From contig NZ_LUUI01000022.1 in NCBI RefSeq assembly GCF_001644015.1, positions 23,582 to 87,581 of the forward strand: a stretch of DNA of 64,000 bases. The letters run 5' to 3'. The position numbers and the translations under genes are program-made. The notes under the pieces are model-generated. The model was not told where the DNA came from and searched no databases. It saw only the letters and a program-made list of their open reading frames with translations. Source of the stretch: Methylomonas lenta. Lineage in GTDB: Bacteria; Pseudomonadota; Gammaproteobacteria; Methylococcales; Methylomonadaceae. Positions 38,067 through 47,605 of the stretch are shown here, piece after piece (the first letter of the stretch is position 1; every line of letters begins with the position of its first letter).

Positions 38067-38561
38067 CGGCAACGTCAGTTGTTTAAATGTATGCGTTAGC
38101 CCAAAGTATTTTCTGATTAGCCAGTTTCCTCAGCTAATCATCCATCAAATCCTATAAATCGTCATTTTGGTAGGGAATGTCTAAATCCAGGCATCATGGA
38201 TAGCGCCAAACTTGCCCTCCATGATATTGGATGGCCGCTTCCCGGCTGACATGACGGACTTTTTCGGGACAGCTAAAAAAGTTTGCTAATCTGGAGGCTT
38301 TTTGCTGTGAACAGTAATCATGTCTTACAACGTTCAGTTATATAATTCGCTGAAAAATTAATAAGTTTGGCTGATTTTCGATGGATTATCCGGGTATTAA
38401 ATTTTTAATCATCTGTGCGCTATGATGCCGGTTGGGTTGTAGATTCGACCTTACCTCATCCTGCAAACCTAGGATGAAGTGCTATAATACCCTATGTCCT
38501 TTTGGATTTTAGGTTTTGAAATCAATACCTATACTGATGACGTTTGATTGGGAGATTATGG
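38067..38561 (+). promoter_or_regulatory. Intergenic region with promoter and inverted repeat
   Basis: No supported gene. A TATAAT -10 lies at 38483-38488 with a weak CTGCAA at the -35 place, and an inverted repeat TCATCCT / AGGATGA (38456-38462 and 38471-38477, 8-nt loop) overlaps that -35, a possible operator for the peptidase gene. The stretch 38190-38280 is GC-richer than its surroundings and may be a degraded repeat element. Confidence 0.45.
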
Positions 38562-39512
38562 ATGTTACGACATAATATAGAGAATAACAGCAGTGAAAAT
38601 GACGAGGTAAAGCTGTCTAGACGCAGCTTTTTCGGACGTCTGGCCGTGGGTGCTGTTTTATCTATAGCAATGCCTGGGGTAGTAAATGCTGCAAAAAGCA
38701 CAAAAGCAGATAAATCAGCACAGAAGGCTAAGACCTCAGTGCGCTTACCCAAGCAGATAGCCAAAAAAACGGCTCATGCTGGGCATCATACAACTAAAGT
38801 TAAGTCTGCAAAGTTAGCTAAAAATAGCAAAGTAAATAAAACCCTTGCTGCCAAACATCACAAATTAGCCAGCGCTAAGCACGGACACTCGAATGTTCGT
38901 CAGGCGTCGATTAGTTCGCGTAAGCACGATGTTTATGCTGGAAAAAATAAAGCAGTAGAAGCAGTAAATGTGGCATCTACTCATGACATTGATAGTAGAG
39001 CGGATACTATCATTCAGCCTATACGCGAGCCAATGTTTTTAGCGGATCGTGGTCGACTTGCTTCTCATCGTGCTTTGGAAATTCAAAATCCACACACCGG
39101 CGACAAGCTGAGTCTGACTTATTTTGAAAAAGGTCGCTATTTGAACGATGCTTTGGATGAAATCAGCTTTTTGTTACGCGACTATCGGACCGACGATGTG
39201 CATCCTATTGACCCTGATCTACTGGATCAATTACACGATTTGAAGCAAATATTAGGCTTACATCAACCGTTTGACGTGATCTGTGGTTATCGTTCGCCGT
39301 TGACCAATGCAAAGCTGCATGCCGAACGTTCCGGAGTCGCTAATAACAGTTTTCATATGTATGGTAGAGCCGTCGATATCCGCATTGAACGTTTCGATCT
39401 GCGACGCATCCATAATGCAGCAATAGCAATGCATCGTGGTGGCGTGGGGTATTATCCAGGATCCAAATTTATCCATCTGGATACCGGCACTTTCAGAACC
39501 TGGTCGCTGTAA
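38562..39512 (+). CDS. Tat-exported YcbK-like murein peptidase (M15/DUF882)
   Basis: 316 aa from ATG 38562, fixed by GGGAG 7 nt upstream (a TTG six codons earlier is unlikely). Twin-arginine signal SRRSFFGRLAVGAVL with RR at 20-21. A Lys/His-rich linker (~50-135) follows, then the DUF882 domain with zinc ligands in GYRSPLTNAKLH, NSFHMYGRAVDI and KFIHLDTG. E. coli MepK cuts murein crosslinks. The basic linker is longer than in E. coli and may bind anionic cell wall polymers. Confidence 0.9.
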   Translation: MLRHNIENNSSENDEVKLSRRSFFGRLAVGAVLSIAMPGVVNAAKSTKADKSAQKAKTSVRLPKQIAKKTAHAGHHTTKVKSAKLAKNSKVNKTLAAKHHKLASAKHGHSNVRQASISSRKHDVYAGKNKAVEAVNVASTHDIDSRADTIIQPIREPMFLADRGRLASHRALEIQNPHTGDKLSLTYFEKGRYLNDALDEISFLLRDYRTDDVHPIDPDLLDQLHDLKQILGLHQPFDVICGYRSPLTNAKLHAERSGVANNSFHMYGRAVDIRIERFDLRRIHNAAIAMHRGGVGYYPGSKFIHLDTGTFRTWSL

Positions 39513-39523
39513 AAGCCGCTACC

Positions 39524-39554
39524 AAAAAAAAGCGCCTTTAAGGCGCTTTTTTTT
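39524..39554. terminator. Bidirectional terminator
   Basis: A8 GCGCCTT T AAGGCGC T8, a palindrome with a T-run on each strand, between the convergent peptidase and the 1158-aa gene. Confidence 0.92.
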
Positions 39555-39574
39555 GGTTATGGGATTGCCGTAGT

Positions 39575-42500
39575 TTATGGGGTAACCGACTGGTAAGGCC
39601 CCAACGGATCAGCACCCAAGGTACCCACCAATGATTGCAAATATTCCGGGCTTTTTAAGGTTTCCAGTTTTTGCATGGCTTGTAGTAATCGCTTTTGCAG
39701 CGTTGTGTCGGCAGTGCGAAAACGGTGATCGTTATCTTGAATCAGACTATTTAGATAATTCACATGCCGTCCCCACAAGGCAGTATCCCGCTGTTGTTTG
39801 ATCCTCAATCGCTCTTGATACCAGGCAGAATCCAAAAGGTATTCGCGTGTAAACATGGCGCGAATCTCGGGATGATGTGCATCCATGCCCTGATAATGGC
39901 CTGCAGCCATAATATAAAGCAGGGCATAAAGTGGTGGGCAGGCATCTTCAATGCTGCCGTCGTCGATATATTGCTGAGCAACACGCTGTTGAGTTTCGAC
40001 GATATTGTTGACGCCATCGGCAAATACATCAATATCTTGCCTTTCTGGTTGCAGAATTTCGTCAGTGAAAACCGCTGAGGGATTGTCGAAAATTTTCCCC
40101 ATCAAACCATGCACAAAATGGCTGGTGATACGGTAACCCAGTCGACTGGCCAGCACGATGGTGCCGTTATGTTCTAAATCAGTCAGTGGCTCCAGATACC
40201 CCTGTTTAATTAAATACTCGGGTTGACGTTCTTTAGGCTGCAGACGCGACCAAATTTCCGGAATCAATAAGCTTATGTCGTGATCAACGCGAATGTCCGG
40301 GCCAATATAGCCCGCTGAACTTGAGAACCCCGGATAGCCTGTCAGTATGAATGAAACCAATGCGTTATTCAGATCGGCAGTCGGCCGCAGGGCATTGAAT
40401 GGGCCTTTGGTGAGCGCACCCTCACTGCCAGCGCCGGTGGTGGACGGTGACTTGCCAGTCAATGAACAGATAAAGTCCATGAACAGTTCCGGCAACTCCT
40501 GATAATGAATCGGGTTATAAACGGCCAGTGCCCGAATAGCTCCGTCAGGTGGGTTATTGCGGCGACCGGTAAGCACAGCATCTACCGGATGACAAAGCGG
40601 CTCGTGCAGTGGTATTTTGCGATGTAAGCGGGCACCAAGTTCAGCAACATATTTGCGCAGGGGTTTGATTAAATCAACCCGAGTTTCCAGATAGCGCGGG
40701 TTCTTAGAGGGTTTGCCGTTGACCAAGCGCGGATGCGCCGAAGATACCGCAAAGGCTTCACCTTGCTGATATGCTTCGTCTAATAATTGATGCATAGGCG
40801 CGGTGAATTTGGAAAAAGTCATTACATCTTCAACGATTTCCGATAATTTGCTGTGATCCAGGGGTTCAAAATTGGCCATAAAGTTGCCAGCCATAGCCAT
40901 ATTGGTTTCAGTTTGTTTGTCGTAACCGGGAATGATGGCGTCGTCAGGGCGCTGAAACAGACGGTATTCGCAATTGCTAACCAGTTTGACGCTGTGTTCG
41001 TAATGATCATTCGCCAGCCAGGGGCTAATTGCTGAAACAGGCACTACCACTGAGGCGCTGATGTCATCTTCCATCTGCACTTTTTCACAGGCCAGATAAT
41101 CCTGGCGTACTTTGAATGTGCGCCAGCCACCATCCAAATCAAAGCCGACGCGTAGATAAGTCGCGACGATTTTGCGCTGCCACAGTTTTAACTCGTGGCC
41201 GGGTGCGCCGTCGATAATGTCGACCGATAATTGGTCGCGCCATTTATTGCCCCACTCGCTGCGATAGAAGCGTTTGATAAAAAACACTAACGCCAAAATA
41301 CTGGGGGGTATGGATTTTAGCCAGCTATTGAATTCCGGAGTGTGGTGAGATGAAGGTGTTAATAATTTAATAACCGAGCCCAAACTGCGTGCTTCGCTGA
41401 GTATGGCGCGGCTGGAATTGTGATCATCATGTTCATAGCCCGGCAAAAAACGGTCGGTGTAGTCTTTGTCAAAAATGGCCTGTACCCGGTCCAGGTCATT
41501 TTGTATATCGTCAACAAATAACGGTCCGTAAATCACCGCATCTTCGATAGATTTAGAAATCTCCGATTTGCCACCGCCGGATACAGTAGAAGGTTTATGG
41601 CAAAATGTGCCTTCGGCCACGGTGCCAACCAGGCGCCAGGAAGGTGCCCCCGGGTGTTTGCACATTTCGATTTTGTAACCGTTGGGCTGGATGTAAATTT
41701 TGCCAGGCTGCAGACGTATCTGATGACTTTTGCCATTCTTTAGCCAGGTAATTTTCTGGGTATTCAAGTTCATCCGCAAATCTTGCGGTACGTAAATGAT
41801 TTCTGGAAACTGATTGTCTATGGCATAACCTTCCGGTTGCAGCGTCATTAGTGCGCCATAGTGATAAGTCATTTCATCAAAATCGTAGCCAGGTTCGCGC
41901 GTCAGGCTGCCGATGCCGTATTCGTCGCCGTGATTGAAGCGTCTAAATGCCAGGGCGCCACCAGCATGCTCTTCTTCAGCTGAGCCAAACAGATTGGCGG
42001 CGAAGCTGATTTGGGTTTTGACTTCCTTTTTACAATAGCCGTAATAATTATCGGCCAACAAGGTGACGATGACCCCAGAGCTGTCGCGGGCGCAGAGTTT
42101 AAAGGCCTGACCATTATTGTAAAGTTCGTCTTCTTGTTCCCAGCACATGCCATCGTTGCGTTCGCGCTCTGTAGCATCGTTCCAGTGCGGTAGGCCGACT
42201 GATTTCTTTGTGAGTTTAGCCAAATGTGGAGCCAGAATCACGCAGCCACTGTGGCCGCTCCAGTGGTCAATATCCAGTGCCGCATCGTATTCTGGTAAGG
42301 CTGGATTGCCACCATTTCCGAATATACTTTCGACAAAATCCAGGTTGCTGACCAGATTGCCTGGAGCAAAAAAGCGGATTTCCATAGATTTTTCCGCCTC
42401 CATGCCGGGAATTTCCGGGCATACGATAGGCCGCAATAACAGCGAGGCAAACATATGGGCAGGCTGCGGCTGATTGGCGGTAAACGGTACAATCATCATA

Positions 42501-43051
42501 TCTGCCGGTGGCATCAATGCTTGTTCCAGCATTTTGGCGAAGGTGATTTTGGGTACCTGCTTTTTGTCACCCGGGACCGGCAAGCCGCCCGCAGCGATAT
42601 GGAAAGAGCCTTCGGTAGTGCGGCGGTCGCTGGCAGGATTATGCAGTACGCCTTGCTTGACGCGAAAACTGGAGATAATTTCAGATTTGAATTCGTTAGC
42701 ACCTAATGGCAAAGAGAGCTCGCGGGCTACACCATGTCGATCCAGTTCAAAAGTCATGGTTGGTAAACTGGGGATTTTTTCTAAGCCAAGATCAGCCAGA
42801 TAAGCATCCAGGAAGTTCTGGATGCGGCGGTCGGCGGGATACAGCGATGAACCGGATAATTGACGATTTTTTTCCAGGTAGCTATTTAATAAATCCTGCG
42901 CGGTATCCATGAAAGCTGCGGATTCAACATCATTGCAAATTGGCTGGCCGCAGGATGCCAGTTTCAGGTTGATATAAAGATGTAGTTGCCGGGTAATGCT
43001 CTCTTGATCTTGATTGACTGAGCCTAGCCCCAATGCCCGTAATTTATCCAT
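39575..43051 (-). CDS. 1158-aa protein, possible PPi-dependent PEP carboxykinase
   Basis: No signal peptide or membrane segment. The length, an N-terminal domain of ~150 residues and a core with GKSPSTTGAGSEGALTKGPF (~862-882) and YPGFSSSAGYIGPDIRVDHD fit the large diphosphate-type PEPCK known from Entamoeba and Propionibacterium. That enzyme interconverts oxaloacetate + PPi with PEP + CO2 + Pi. A PPi-linked step would suit methanotrophs, which use PPi-phosphofructokinase. I recall this family from size and motif shape only. Alternative: an uncharacterised large cytoplasmic enzyme. No operon partner; the next gene upstream is >300 nt away. Confidence 0.5.
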   Translation of the reverse strand: MDKLRALGLGSVNQDQESITRQLHLYINLKLASCGQPICNDVESAAFMDTAQDLLNSYLEKNRQLSGSSLYPADRRIQNFLDAYLADLGLEKIPSLPTMTFELDRHGVARELSLPLGANEFKSEIISSFRVKQGVLHNPASDRRTTEGSFHIAAGGLPVPGDKKQVPKITFAKMLEQALMPPADMMIVPFTANQPQPAHMFASLLLRPIVCPEIPGMEAEKSMEIRFFAPGNLVSNLDFVESIFGNGGNPALPEYDAALDIDHWSGHSGCVILAPHLAKLTKKSVGLPHWNDATERERNDGMCWEQEDELYNNGQAFKLCARDSSGVIVTLLADNYYGYCKKEVKTQISFAANLFGSAEEEHAGGALAFRRFNHGDEYGIGSLTREPGYDFDEMTYHYGALMTLQPEGYAIDNQFPEIIYVPQDLRMNLNTQKITWLKNGKSHQIRLQPGKIYIQPNGYKIEMCKHPGAPSWRLVGTVAEGTFCHKPSTVSGGGKSEISKSIEDAVIYGPLFVDDIQNDLDRVQAIFDKDYTDRFLPGYEHDDHNSSRAILSEARSLGSVIKLLTPSSHHTPEFNSWLKSIPPSILALVFFIKRFYRSEWGNKWRDQLSVDIIDGAPGHELKLWQRKIVATYLRVGFDLDGGWRTFKVRQDYLACEKVQMEDDISASVVVPVSAISPWLANDHYEHSVKLVSNCEYRLFQRPDDAIIPGYDKQTETNMAMAGNFMANFEPLDHSKLSEIVEDVMTFSKFTAPMHQLLDEAYQQGEAFAVSSAHPRLVNGKPSKNPRYLETRVDLIKPLRKYVAELGARLHRKIPLHEPLCHPVDAVLTGRRNNPPDGAIRALAVYNPIHYQELPELFMDFICSLTGKSPSTTGAGSEGALTKGPFNALRPTADLNNALVSFILTGYPGFSSSAGYIGPDIRVDHDISLLIPEIWSRLQPKERQPEYLIKQGYLEPLTDLEHNGTIVLASRLGYRITSHFVHGLMGKIFDNPSAVFTDEILQPERQDIDVFADGVNNIVETQQRVAQQYIDDGSIEDACPPLYALLYIMAAGHYQGMDAHHPEIRAMFTREYLLDSAWYQERLRIKQQRDTALWGRHVNYLNSLIQDNDHRFRTADTTLQKRLLQAMQKLETLKSPEYLQSLVGTLGADPLGPYQSVTP

Positions 43052-43367
43052 AATGCGTCCCCATGATTCGTTAATTTATAGGAATCATCATATAGCAAAG
43101 CAGGGTGTTCTGGCAGTGCCTTTGCCGTAATAGTGTGATTGGAGTTGTTGTTTTATGAGATCAGGGCAATAGTGCGTGGCAATGTTGCCGTGGATTAAAT
43201 TTGGACCTAAAACCGCAGTTGAGCTGTTTGAATTATCAGTTTTATGTCCTGTGGTTTCTGAGCGATTAAGTTTTTTAGCTTAGTCGAACCGGCTTGATGG
43301 GGTGAGGTAAAATCAAAAAACTGCAAGCATTTGTCGCTAGGCTTTGGATAACACAGGTGGAATGATG
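43052..43367. other. Non-coding gap
   Basis: About 315 nt between the PEPCK candidate and the reductase gene, both on the minus strand. It must hold the promoter of the PEPCK candidate, but I see no clear consensus element. Confidence 0.55.
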
Positions 43368-44354
43368 CTAATCCAGGGTGGCTGAGGCAACATGAAAAGC
43401 ATCAGAGTAAATATCCTGAAAACTTGCGCCTTGTAAGTAAGCTTGACGTTTGCTGTCGGCAACCATGTCAGGATGTCCACACAGATAGACGCGCCAGTTT
43501 TTCAGACTGGGTAGCATCGTCATTGCAACATCATTGGCACGCCCTTGGGCGACACCTTGTGGCGCATCGCCTCTGGAGACACAGGCTGTATAGTGGAAGT
43601 TGGGATATTCTTGTGCTAGTTGTTGCATTTCCTCTATCCAGTACAGACCGTCGATTTCGCGACTGCCATGGTACAAATGAATCTCGCCGCTGTGTCCGTG
43701 GTGGAGTGCTTCGCTGATGATGCCCGCCAATGGCGCCAGTCCGCTGCCAGTGCCGATCAGCAGCATATTTTGTGTCGGATTATTGGGCAAATAATAGCAA
43801 AGCCCTTGTGGGTCGGATATGGATAATGTGTCGCCGATATTCAGTTCATGATGAGCCCACTGGCTAAAATGTCCGCCTGCAAGCCGGCGAATATGAAAAG
43901 TCATTTTATCCGCATGAATACGGCTGTTGGCTATTGAGTAACTACGAACCAAGCCATCATAACGTTTTAAATTTACAAACTGTCCGGCGAAGTAATCCAA
44001 TTGTTGCTTGGTTTTTACAGTCAATAACAGGGTTTCCGGATTGAGTAGTTCTTTGGCGATGACAGTCGCTTCTGTAAAAAAATCAGCAGGTGGTGTGATG
44101 CTGATTGTCATATCTTGCTGTGGGTAACACTGGCAGGCCAAGAAATAATTCTGGTGCTGTAAAACATCTTTCAAGCCTTTTTGAGCCAAGGCAGGCGGTG
44201 CGCCGTTCAAGCTGCGCGCCATGCAGCTTTGACAGGCGCCTTCCTTGCAGGCGTGAGGGATGTCGATATGTTCACGCAATAAGGCATCCAAAACCGATTC
44301 ACCGTTTTGACAAACGACTTTTTGGTCATCCAAAGTAATCATTTTTAACGACAT
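43368..44354 (-). CDS. 2Fe-2S/FAD NAD(P)H oxidoreductase (MmoC/phenol hydroxylase reductase type)
   Basis: 328 aa from ATG 44354, with GGGAG 7 nt upstream. N-terminal plant-type ferredoxin with C36-x4-C41-x2-C44 (ACKEGACQSCMAR) and C74; FAD domain with RSYSIANS; NAD domain with LIGTGSGLAPLAGI and YLCGHPDM. Electron-transfer partner of an oxygenase or, here, of the hemoglobin gene 26 nt upstream. The architecture is that of MmoC, but no monooxygenase genes are nearby. Confidence 0.9.
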   Translation of the reverse strand: MSLKMITLDDQKVVCQNGESVLDALLREHIDIPHACKEGACQSCMARSLNGAPPALAQKGLKDVLQHQNYFLACQCYPQQDMTISITPPADFFTEATVIAKELLNPETLLLTVKTKQQLDYFAGQFVNLKRYDGLVRSYSIANSRIHADKMTFHIRRLAGGHFSQWAHHELNIGDTLSISDPQGLCYYLPNNPTQNMLLIGTGSGLAPLAGIISEALHHGHSGEIHLYHGSREIDGLYWIEEMQQLAQEYPNFHYTACVSRGDAPQGVAQGRANDVAMTMLPSLKNWRVYLCGHPDMVADSKRQAYLQGASFQDIYSDAFHVASATLD

Positions 44355-44380
44355 CCCTCTACTCCCTTTCAATGCGTAAA

Positions 44381-44761
44381 TTAACGACCCAAAATATCGG
44401 TACGTGTGCTTTCGGCAATGGCCGCGACTTGGGTGATAAGATTTTCCGGCACATTCAATTCTTGTAAGGTAGTCGTCAAATGTTCCATTACAGCGTCAAA
44501 GTGGGAATCATCCAGGCCCATTTTTTTTACCATATGATCATGTGCCTGACGCATGTCTGTACCGGTGTAGTTATTGGGGCCCCCGAATGCCATGGTTAAA
44601 AAGGCTTTTTGTTTGGCAGCCTGTTTTTCCATGTCTGATTTATCGAAAAAACGATTGATACGGTAATCACTTAATACCTTGCGGTAAAAAATATCCACGG
44701 CAGCATCAACCGCCGCTTCACCGCCAAGTTGTTCGTAAAGAGATGTGCTGGTTTCGCTCAT
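44381..44761 (-). CDS. Group 1 truncated hemoglobin
   Basis: 126 aa. Starts SLYEQLGGEAAVDAAVDIFY, with FFDKSDM, the FGGPNNYTG loop and the proximal His74 in MRQAHDHMV. Binds O2 and NO; with a reductase, it can act as NO dioxygenase. Next to the Fe-S flavoprotein in an operon, and divergent from a Cys-rich regulator. Confidence 0.95.
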   Translation of the reverse strand: MSETSTSLYEQLGGEAAVDAAVDIFYRKVLSDYRINRFFDKSDMEKQAAKQKAFLTMAFGGPNNYTGTDMRQAHDHMVKKMGLDDSHFDAVMEHLTTTLQELNVPENLITQVAAIAESTRTDILGR

Positions 44762-44949
44762 GATGTGTTTCCTGGTTAAGTTAATAATGGATCAAGCGTT
44801 TTGGTTCGAGGTCAGGTTAAATTAAAAGTCTATGTTATGCAATAAAAATGTTATATAAGTTTCTTAATATGTATTTATAGCTCTCAATATGCTATGCTTA
44901 GACGTTAGATAGATTTCTGATTCTCAATCCACTCATCAGCTTAGGCCCT
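44762..44949. promoter_or_regulatory. Divergent promoter region, hemoglobin operon / SufR-like gene
   Basis: AT-rich 188 nt serving both directions. An AATATG element occurs twice (near 44867 and 44887) around TATTTATAGCTCTC; no perfect palindrome found. This is where the adjacent regulator would be expected to bind. Confidence 0.4.
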
Positions 44950-45576
44950 ATGATTACGAAAACCGGCTCACGACAAGAACAGATTTTGACATTGCTATTA
45001 AATTCGGCAGAGGGGGCGAGTATTGATGAAATGGCCACTGAAATGGAAATATCCAGAACTGCCGTTAAGCAACATCTAGTCGGTTTGGAAAAACAGCAAT
45101 TGGTGCAGGAAGCTGCCTTGAATATTACCGGTGGCCGGCCGGCGCGTAGCTATACTTTAACTGAGCAAGGTATCAACCGTTTCCCAAAACAATATGCCTG
45201 GTTTTGTAATTTACTGCTAAGTGAACTCTCTGCGGAGTTGGGTGCGGAAGCGTTGGAAAAAATGATGTGGAATATGGGGGTCAAATTGGGGCGTTCTTTG
45301 TTGCCTCAATTTAGCCATAAAACCCCACAACAGAAAACGCTTGCATTGATTGATTTGATGCAAAGCCTGGGGTATCACGCTGAACTGCTGCAGCAAGACG
45401 GTCAAACCACCATCAAGGCTGTTAATTGTGTCTATCACGATTTAGCCCAGGAACACCCACAGCTGTGTCAGTTTGATCAGGCCTTCATCTCTACTTTGCT
45501 GGAACAGCCTATTCAGCAAACAGCCTGTATGGTGAAGAAAGATTGTGATTGTCGCTTCAGAATCAACCCTCAGTAG
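44950..45576 (+). CDS. SufR-like winged-helix regulator with C-terminal Cys cluster
   Basis: 208 aa. N-terminal DeoR/ArsR-type wHTH (ILTLLLNSAEGASIDEMATE, ISRTAVKQHLVGLEK, GGRPARSYTLTEQG), a helical middle, and Cys at 160, 173, 193, 199 and 201 (NCVYHDL, HPQLCQFD, CDCRFRI), the COG2345/SufR layout that holds an Fe-S cluster. It is divergent from the hemoglobin-reductase operon, so an Fe-S sensor of NO or O2 controlling that operon is likely (inference). Confidence 0.85.
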   Translation: MITKTGSRQEQILTLLLNSAEGASIDEMATEMEISRTAVKQHLVGLEKQQLVQEAALNITGGRPARSYTLTEQGINRFPKQYAWFCNLLLSELSAELGAEALEKMMWNMGVKLGRSLLPQFSHKTPQQKTLALIDLMQSLGYHAELLQQDGQTTIKAVNCVYHDLAQEHPQLCQFDQAFISTLLEQPIQQTACMVKKDCDCRFRINPQ

Positions 45577-45701
45577 CATATAGCACCGCCGTTCAGAAAA
45601 AGAGCTGCAAAGCTTAATGAATAAGAAATTCCAGCTGTTTTAGTTTTAAGGGAAACTAAAAAGCTTGATTGTGCGTATTACGTTCTAATTTTAGGTGTGT
45701 T

Positions 45702-45729
45702 CGCTGGTTTTTTAATCAAAAAACCAGCG
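45702..45729. repeat. Perfect 12-bp inverted repeat
   Basis: CGCTGGTTTTTT / AAAAAACCAGCG with a 4-nt AATC loop. No T-run follows the stem on either strand, so it is not a standard terminator; it could slow polymerase or bind a protein before the OmpA-V4R-roadblock genes. Confidence 0.6.
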
Positions 45730-45840
45730 TTGTAAGTCTTGCAAAGTCAATGAGTTAATCTTTCTAAAAATGTTATGTTTATCACTATTTAAATTCAGTT
45801 TATAATTTGACTCACTTTAATCTAGATGATAAAGGAAGAT

Positions 45841-46563
45841 ATGAGCAAACAAAGCTCGCTTGATTACGATGGATTAGACGGCATTCTTCAATCATCCAGT
45901 TCTAAAGCTAGATGGTATCGTTCAGCTTGGATTTTTGCGCTGGCCATCATTCCGCTTATCGGGGCATTTTTATTTTTTAGAGCAAATCCTCAGCAGACCA
46001 CATCAGCGTTGCCACAGCTGCCCAACAATGCCTCATCCGCAATCAACCATCAAGTGCCGCCAACAGAGGTGCAGCCATTACCGCTTACAACAAGCAGTAA
46101 TTCAATTAGCCAACAGCAAACCCCAAGCACTCTGGATTCAAATCAGCCTAATGTTCCTGAAATAGTGGCCGAAACAAAACCCACTCAAATCGATGACTCA
46201 AAAACCGATGCGCCACCCATGACGTCGACAGAAAGCTTATTTACCCTGCATTTCAGTTTCGACTCCAGTAAACTGAGTGTCTTATCGAAAACCCAACTGA
46301 CTGACTTGGTTAATGCGGCCAAAAGTTGCCCCAACCGGATCGAGCTGGCCGGGCACACTTGCAATATAGGCAATGCAGCCAGCAATCAAATATTAGGCCT
46401 AACAAGAGCTAAGGCAGTAAAAAAACTGTTAATAGCTAACGGCATTGCAGTTCAAAAGATTATTACAGTGTCTCGGGGGATGGATAGGCCCATCACATCT
46501 AACGATAGCGTAACAGGACAAAAATTGAATCGCAGGGTCGAACTAACCTGCCAGGATCGATAA
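45841..46563 (+). CDS. Inner-membrane anchored OmpA-domain protein
   Basis: 240 aa from ATG 45841 (MSKQSSLDYDGL), preceded by AAGGA; an ATG five codons earlier is also open. One TM helix at ~30-47 (WIFALAIIPLIGAFLFF), a Pro/Gln-rich linker, then the OmpA peptidoglycan-binding domain (FSFDSSKLSVLSKTQ, IELAGHTC, LNRRVELTC) with Cys pairs likely to form a disulfide. It can tie the membrane to peptidoglycan. First gene of the OmpA-V4R-roadblock-roadblock set. Confidence 0.85.
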   Translation: MSKQSSLDYDGLDGILQSSSSKARWYRSAWIFALAIIPLIGAFLFFRANPQQTTSALPQLPNNASSAINHQVPPTEVQPLPLTTSSNSISQQQTPSTLDSNQPNVPEIVAETKPTQIDDSKTDAPPMTSTESLFTLHFSFDSSKLSVLSKTQLTDLVNAAKSCPNRIELAGHTCNIGNAASNQILGLTRAKAVKKLLIANGIAVQKIITVSRGMDRPITSNDSVTGQKLNRRVELTCQDR

Positions 46564-46587
46564 TCAAATTCTTATAGGACTAAACAC

Positions 46588-47136
46588 ATGTTACAAAATA
46601 CTAAATCCGACTATCAGATTGCCCAGCAGCAAATTTTAGAGGGTATCGTTTCAGGAGAATTTGAGATTGAAAATCGCAAGGATTTAGGGCCATTGATTCC
46701 AATACGACTGTTCCAGGCCTTACGCATGGTGGCATTGGGTTCCAATGTCGAAGATATACTGGGACAAGGTGCGCCTTCACTGGTTTATCATTCGGGCCAA
46801 AGTTTAGGCTTGGCGATGGGGAAAATTGCAGCGGCCAACATCGACAAGGATCTGGAAACCTATGTTGGAAAAATAAAAATGTTATGTCGTCAACTCAGTA
46901 TAGGTTTGGTTGTGCCTGATCGAGTTGATTTAAACGCTGGTGTGCTTGAGCTACGTGTAGACGAATGCGTATCTTGTGCAGGTATTCACAACGTCTCAGC
47001 CCCCATATGTCATTTCGAGGCCGGTATGGTGGGCGGGATTGTTAAAACATTTTTTAATCGAAATGTCAAAGCCACAGAAACTAAATGTAACGCTCTCGGC
47101 GACAAAACCTGTTTAATCCGAGTCGATTTAATGTAA
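46588..47136 (+). CDS. V4R-domain protein
   Basis: 182 aa. The C-terminal half is the 4-vinyl-reductase (V4R) domain: CHFEAGMVGGIVKTFF, ETKCNALGDKTCLIRV. V4R binds small hydrophobic ligands and is related to the XylR/DmpR N-terminal sensing domain. No DNA-binding or enzyme domain is attached, so the output must come from partners. Lies 24 nt after the OmpA gene, 37 nt before the first roadblock gene. Confidence 0.85.
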   Translation: MLQNTKSDYQIAQQQILEGIVSGEFEIENRKDLGPLIPIRLFQALRMVALGSNVEDILGQGAPSLVYHSGQSLGLAMGKIAAANIDKDLETYVGKIKMLCRQLSIGLVVPDRVDLNAGVLELRVDECVSCAGIHNVSAPICHFEAGMVGGIVKTFFNRNVKATETKCNALGDKTCLIRVDLM

Positions 47137-47173
47137 TAGACACCATCATGATAATGATATTAGGAGTGCCGCT

Positions 47174-47584
47174 ATGAGTAACATACACCTACTGAATACC
47201 CGTAAATCACAATCCAGCGAAATCGATTCTATCCTACGCAACCTGATGAGCATACAAGGTGTCAGCGCTGCTGCAATTATCGATAATGATGGTTTTGTGA
47301 CCCATATCCACCGAGATTCTGAAGTCAACACCGATGCTATTGGTGCTTCAGTTCAGGTGGTATTTGGTGCGGCGGCTAGATCAGCCGCACATGTCGGCCA
47401 TCATGGCACCAATATGGTAATTTGTGAAAACACTGAAGGCTATATTTTATCCACACCCATAGATGCAGGCTTCATTCTTGCTTTGGTGACACAGCGCGAT
47501 GCGTTATTGGGAAGAGTGCGGTTTGAGTTAAAAGAAACCATTCCAGTGCTAAAAAAATTATTTAGCAGTTACCTAGCTAATTAA
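47174..47584 (+). CDS. Roadblock/LC7 family protein 1
   Basis: 136 aa. Roadblock fold: ILRNLMSIQGVSAAAIIDND, SEVNTDAIGASVQVVFGAAARSA (in parts) and ILALVTQRDALLGRVRFEL. Roadblock proteins, such as MglB, dimerise and act on Ras-like GTPases. AGGAG lies 7 nt before the ATG. No GTPase gene is in the window. Confidence 0.85.
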   Translation: MSNIHLLNTRKSQSSEIDSILRNLMSIQGVSAAAIIDNDGFVTHIHRDSEVNTDAIGASVQVVFGAAARSAAHVGHHGTNMVICENTEGYILSTPIDAGFILALVTQRDALLGRVRFELKETIPVLKKLFSSYLAN

Positions 47585-47605
47585 CTCAACTCGCGCTCAT
47601 CTAAT

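Noticed and set aside
43368-44354. Methane monooxygenase reductase (mmoC)
   Set aside because: Same domain layout, but there are no mmo genes nearby and it is joined to a hemoglobin gene.
45702-45729. Terminator for the SufR-like gene
   Set aside because: The 12-bp stem is perfect, but no T-run follows it on either strand.
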